Shown one piece after another: positions 13,248 to 14,870 of a stretch of 14,870 nucleotides of DNA. A program made the translations under genes and the position numbers. The DNA comes from CAMLDH01 sp966250375 (GTDB taxonomy: Bacteria; Pseudomonadota; Gammaproteobacteria; Burkholderiales; Burkholderiaceae_D), in NCBI GenBank assembly GCA_966250375.1, contig CBINHE010000100.1:1-14870 (forward strand), written 5' to 3'. The number at the start of each line of letters is the position of its first letter. The stretch's first letter is position 1. Under the pieces are notes generated by a model. It was not told the origin of the DNA, ran no database searches, and saw nothing but the letters and a program-made list of their open reading frames with translations.

Positions 13248-14036
13248 CTACTCGACCTCCACCACCAGCCCCGCATTAAACGCCTCATTTTCCCATTCAA
13301 GCTGCTCCGGTGATTGCGCCGCGAGCCGATTCCTCGCATACCCGCGCGGATTCGCCACTACCCGCGTCCCCGCCACCTGATAATCAAAACTGTCATGCAC
13401 ATGCCCGTGAATCCACAAGTCTGCCCGCTCAACCAGCGGCGTCAAATCGCTGGCAAACCCGGCATTGAGCAGCGAACCCGCGTAACGCGGATGGATGGAC
13501 TTCGGATGCGGCGCGTGGTGCGTGACGACGACGGTCGGACCGATGAAATCTTCCTGCAATTGCGCCTCCAGCCAGTCGCGTGATTGTCGGTGGCGTTGCA
13601 GCGCATCCTGCGCGGTGAACAATCCCTGCCGGGTATGAATGGCGCGATGATCGGCGAGGGTCCGCTCGCATTCGCGCATCGCTGCCGGCTCCTTGCCCGG
13701 ATACAAGCGATAGTCGGTCCACAGGCAGCAGCCGAGAAAGCGCACACCGTTCAACACGCAGGCATCGTGTTCGAGAAAGTGCACATTGCTGCCGACCGAT
13801 GCCGTGCGCAGGTTCTTGATCGCTTCGTCAGGTTGCCCGTTATATAGCTCATGGTTGCCATGCACATACATGACTGGCACAGGCCAATCGGCGAACGCGG
13901 CAATCGCGCGGGTGGCGAGATGGATATCGCCAGCGATCACCAGTACGTCAGCATCGGTGGGTTCGACGATGCGGTAGTGGGGAAAGCGGTCTTCCAGAAA
14001 TTCGAGGTGCAGGTCGGAGGCGATCTGAATTTTCAT
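13248..14036 (-). CDS. Calcineurin-like metallophosphoesterase
   Basis: A 262-residue protein from ATG 14036, beginning MKIQIASDLHLEF, the usual start of this family. Metal-binding motifs are complete and in order: DxH (Asp8, His10), GDIH (36-39), GNHE (60-63), THHAPH (172-177) and GHVH (211-214). These coordinate two metal ions for hydrolysis of phosphomono- or diesters in the cytoplasm. The substrate is unknown; the family includes phosphodiesterases and nucleases. The frame is open for 27 more codons to 14117, but that extension has no family resemblance and the later start is preferred, although neither start has a good ribosome-binding site. It is not evidently part of the neighbouring operons. 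Confidence 0.9.
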   Translation of the reverse strand: MKIQIASDLHLEFLEDRFPHYRIVEPTDADVLVIAGDIHLATRAIAAFADWPVPVMYVHGNHELYNGQPDEAIKNLRTASVGSNVHFLEHDACVLNGVRFLGCCLWTDYRLYPGKEPAAMRECERTLADHRAIHTRQGLFTAQDALQRHRQSRDWLEAQLQEDFIGPTVVVTHHAPHPKSIHPRYAGSLLNAGFASDLTPLVERADLWIHGHVHDSFDYQVAGTRVVANPRGYARNRLAAQSPEQLEWENEAFNAGLVVEVE

Positions 14037-14117
14037 GGGGTATGAGGTATTGCGATTCGGTATTCCATATTTAAACTTTTTAAGTTCTGAATGCAAGATG
14101 GGCTGAAGAGCGCTCAA

Positions 14118-14490
14118 CAGGCGGCCAGTAAGAATTGAAAAAGATTTGCAAACTGGCAGGCGCTAAATATTTGGTGAAAATTTGGAACCGTATTGCCGCA
14201 TGCGGCACTTATCCAGAGTTCCTCCGATTATCCCTATATTGACGAATATAGCGGTGTCTTGCCGCACCAGCAGTAAGGTGCAGGACTCTCCATGAATACA
14301 TCCCCAAGCTTTCCGCTGGGAATTTATTCGCAACGTTAGCGATACCCTTGGCGTCCTTGCCGCAGACGGAGCGGGGCAGGTTTCGCGAAACGCAGGGGGA
14401 AGGAAGCCAAGGGCATGCCTCTAGTGCAGGCAACCTCAGGGCTTTGCCGGGGAACAACTTATAAATCTTTATTTAATGGAATTTATTCGG
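14118..14490. other. Non-coding region upstream of the effector-like gene
   Basis: No gene of useful length; the ATG at 14292 gives only 15 codons. The region holds the hrp-box-like sequence at 14184-14211, which includes a perfect 14-base palindrome TGCCGCATGCGGCA (14194-14207). It also holds an inverted repeat CCCTTGGC/GCCAAGGG (14345-14352 and 14405-14412), and two copies of GAATTTATTCG or close to it (near 14320 and 14480). A long leader or a small RNA is possible but not shown. Confidence 0.45.
14184..14211 (+). promoter_or_regulatory. Candidate hrp box (HrpL-type promoter)
   Basis: GGAACC, 15 bases, then GCACTTA. The consensus for HrpL-dependent promoters is GGAACC, 15-16 bases, CCACNNA, so only one defined base differs. 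It points towards the effector-like gene at 14491 but lies about 280 bases before it, further than usual. The overlap with a perfect palindrome could mean a different function. Confidence 0.38.
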
Positions 14491-14870
14491 ATGAATAATA
14501 TTAATAGCGCAGCATCTTTTCAATATATTCAGCCTGCTCAACATGTCGCCATAGAGATTGACGATGATGCAGCCCCACTCGCTCCCCAAGAGAATGCGCA
14601 ACCTCATCCAGCCAATGCCATTCAAAACCAGCGCCCAACCTGGACCAAGCAGTGGGAGAGTCTACGACATGGGAAAGAACGAGTGACAAGCGGCGTGGCA
14701 CACGCGGTAAAAAGCGTGAGAGACAACCCTAAACCCCTGTTATATGCGGCGGCGGCTACAGGCGCTTTATTGCTCCTGGCGAGCCTTAAAAAAGGCCCCG
14801 TCGATCGCCATGCGACCGTTTTCAACACCGTAATAAGGGGCGGGGGCGGCAGAGGCGGCGGCTGTGGGGG
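14491..14870 (+). CDS. Start of an unrecognised protein with effector-like N-terminus (cut by the window end)
   Basis: The frame from ATG 14491 stays open to the end (126 codons). The first 50 residues are polar and rich in Asn, Ala, Gln and Pro (MNNINSAASFQYIQPAQHVA), like many type III secreted proteins. An amphipathic basic stretch follows (51-80), then one hydrophobic segment (KPLLYAAAATGALLLLASL, 81-99), a basic turn and a glycine run. No domain is recognised. A hrp-box-like site upstream is consistent with a type III effector or translocator, but other membrane proteins are possible. The GC content rises sharply at the edge because of the glycine codons. Confidence 0.6.
   Translation, partial: MNNINSAASFQYIQPAQHVAIEIDDDAAPLAPQENAQPHPANAIQNQRPTWTKQWESLRHGKERVTSGVAHAVKSVRDNPKPLLYAAAATGALLLLASLKKGPVDRHATVFNTVIRGGGGRGGGCG

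Noticed and set aside
13063..13380. 105-codon plus-strand frame
   Set aside because: Much of it is antisense to the phosphoesterase; the remainder has no motif or ribosome-binding site.
14209..14701. Minus-strand open frames upstream of and within the effector-like gene
   Set aside because: No recognisable features, and one overlaps the plus-strand gene that has the better start and composition.

Overview
The window looks like accessory DNA from a proteobacterial chromosome, probably a betaproteobacterium of the Burkholderiales/Oxalobacteraceae kind. This placement is an inference from moderate GC content, a type I secreted VCBS-repeat adhesin, a chromosomal-type integron and a possible hrp-box-linked type III effector. 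No rRNA, tRNA or housekeeping marker is present to confirm it.

Layout. (1) 1-4016, plus strand: the 3' part of a giant surface protein built of about 107-residue VCBS repeats, then a HlyD-family adaptor for its type I export. A strong hairpin without a T-tract separates the two genes. (2) 4051-7524: what I read as an eroded chromosomal integron. A truncated, probably frameshifted integron-integrase remnant lies on the minus strand. It is followed by an attI-like core and about six promoterless cassettes in the opposite direction, separated by attC-like imperfect palindromes (clearest at 5906-5977, 6526-6579 and 7048-7124). The cassettes encode small membrane or exported proteins: an RDD protein, a degenerate zinc-ribbon membrane protein, a DUF2059-like exported protein, a secreted protein and a three-helix membrane protein. 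One cassette carries two genes, and two cassette genes carry in-frame stop codons, so the array appears to be decaying.

(3) 7606-9695, plus strand: an AbiE-type (type IV) toxin-antitoxin or abortive-infection operon. The regulator has a PD-(D/E)XK-like N-terminus joined to a winged helix, and its partner is an AbiEii-like nucleotidyltransferase. The promoter lies between two 17-bp palindromes whose starts are 63 bp apart. (4) 9917-13009, minus strand: an EcoRII-type (CCWGG) restriction-modification operon in the order dcm-like methyltransferase, vsr, EcoRII-family endonuclease. A palindrome sits between the -35 and -10 of its promoter. Regions 3 and 4 converge and make a small defence island directly beyond the integron.

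(5) 13248-14036, minus strand: a calcineurin-like metallophosphoesterase. (6) 14118-14870: about 370 bases without a gene, including a possible hrp box, then the start of a cut-off gene with an effector-like N-terminus and one membrane helix. The most notable observations are the integron array with its nonsense-mutated genes and the doubly flanked AbiE promoter.
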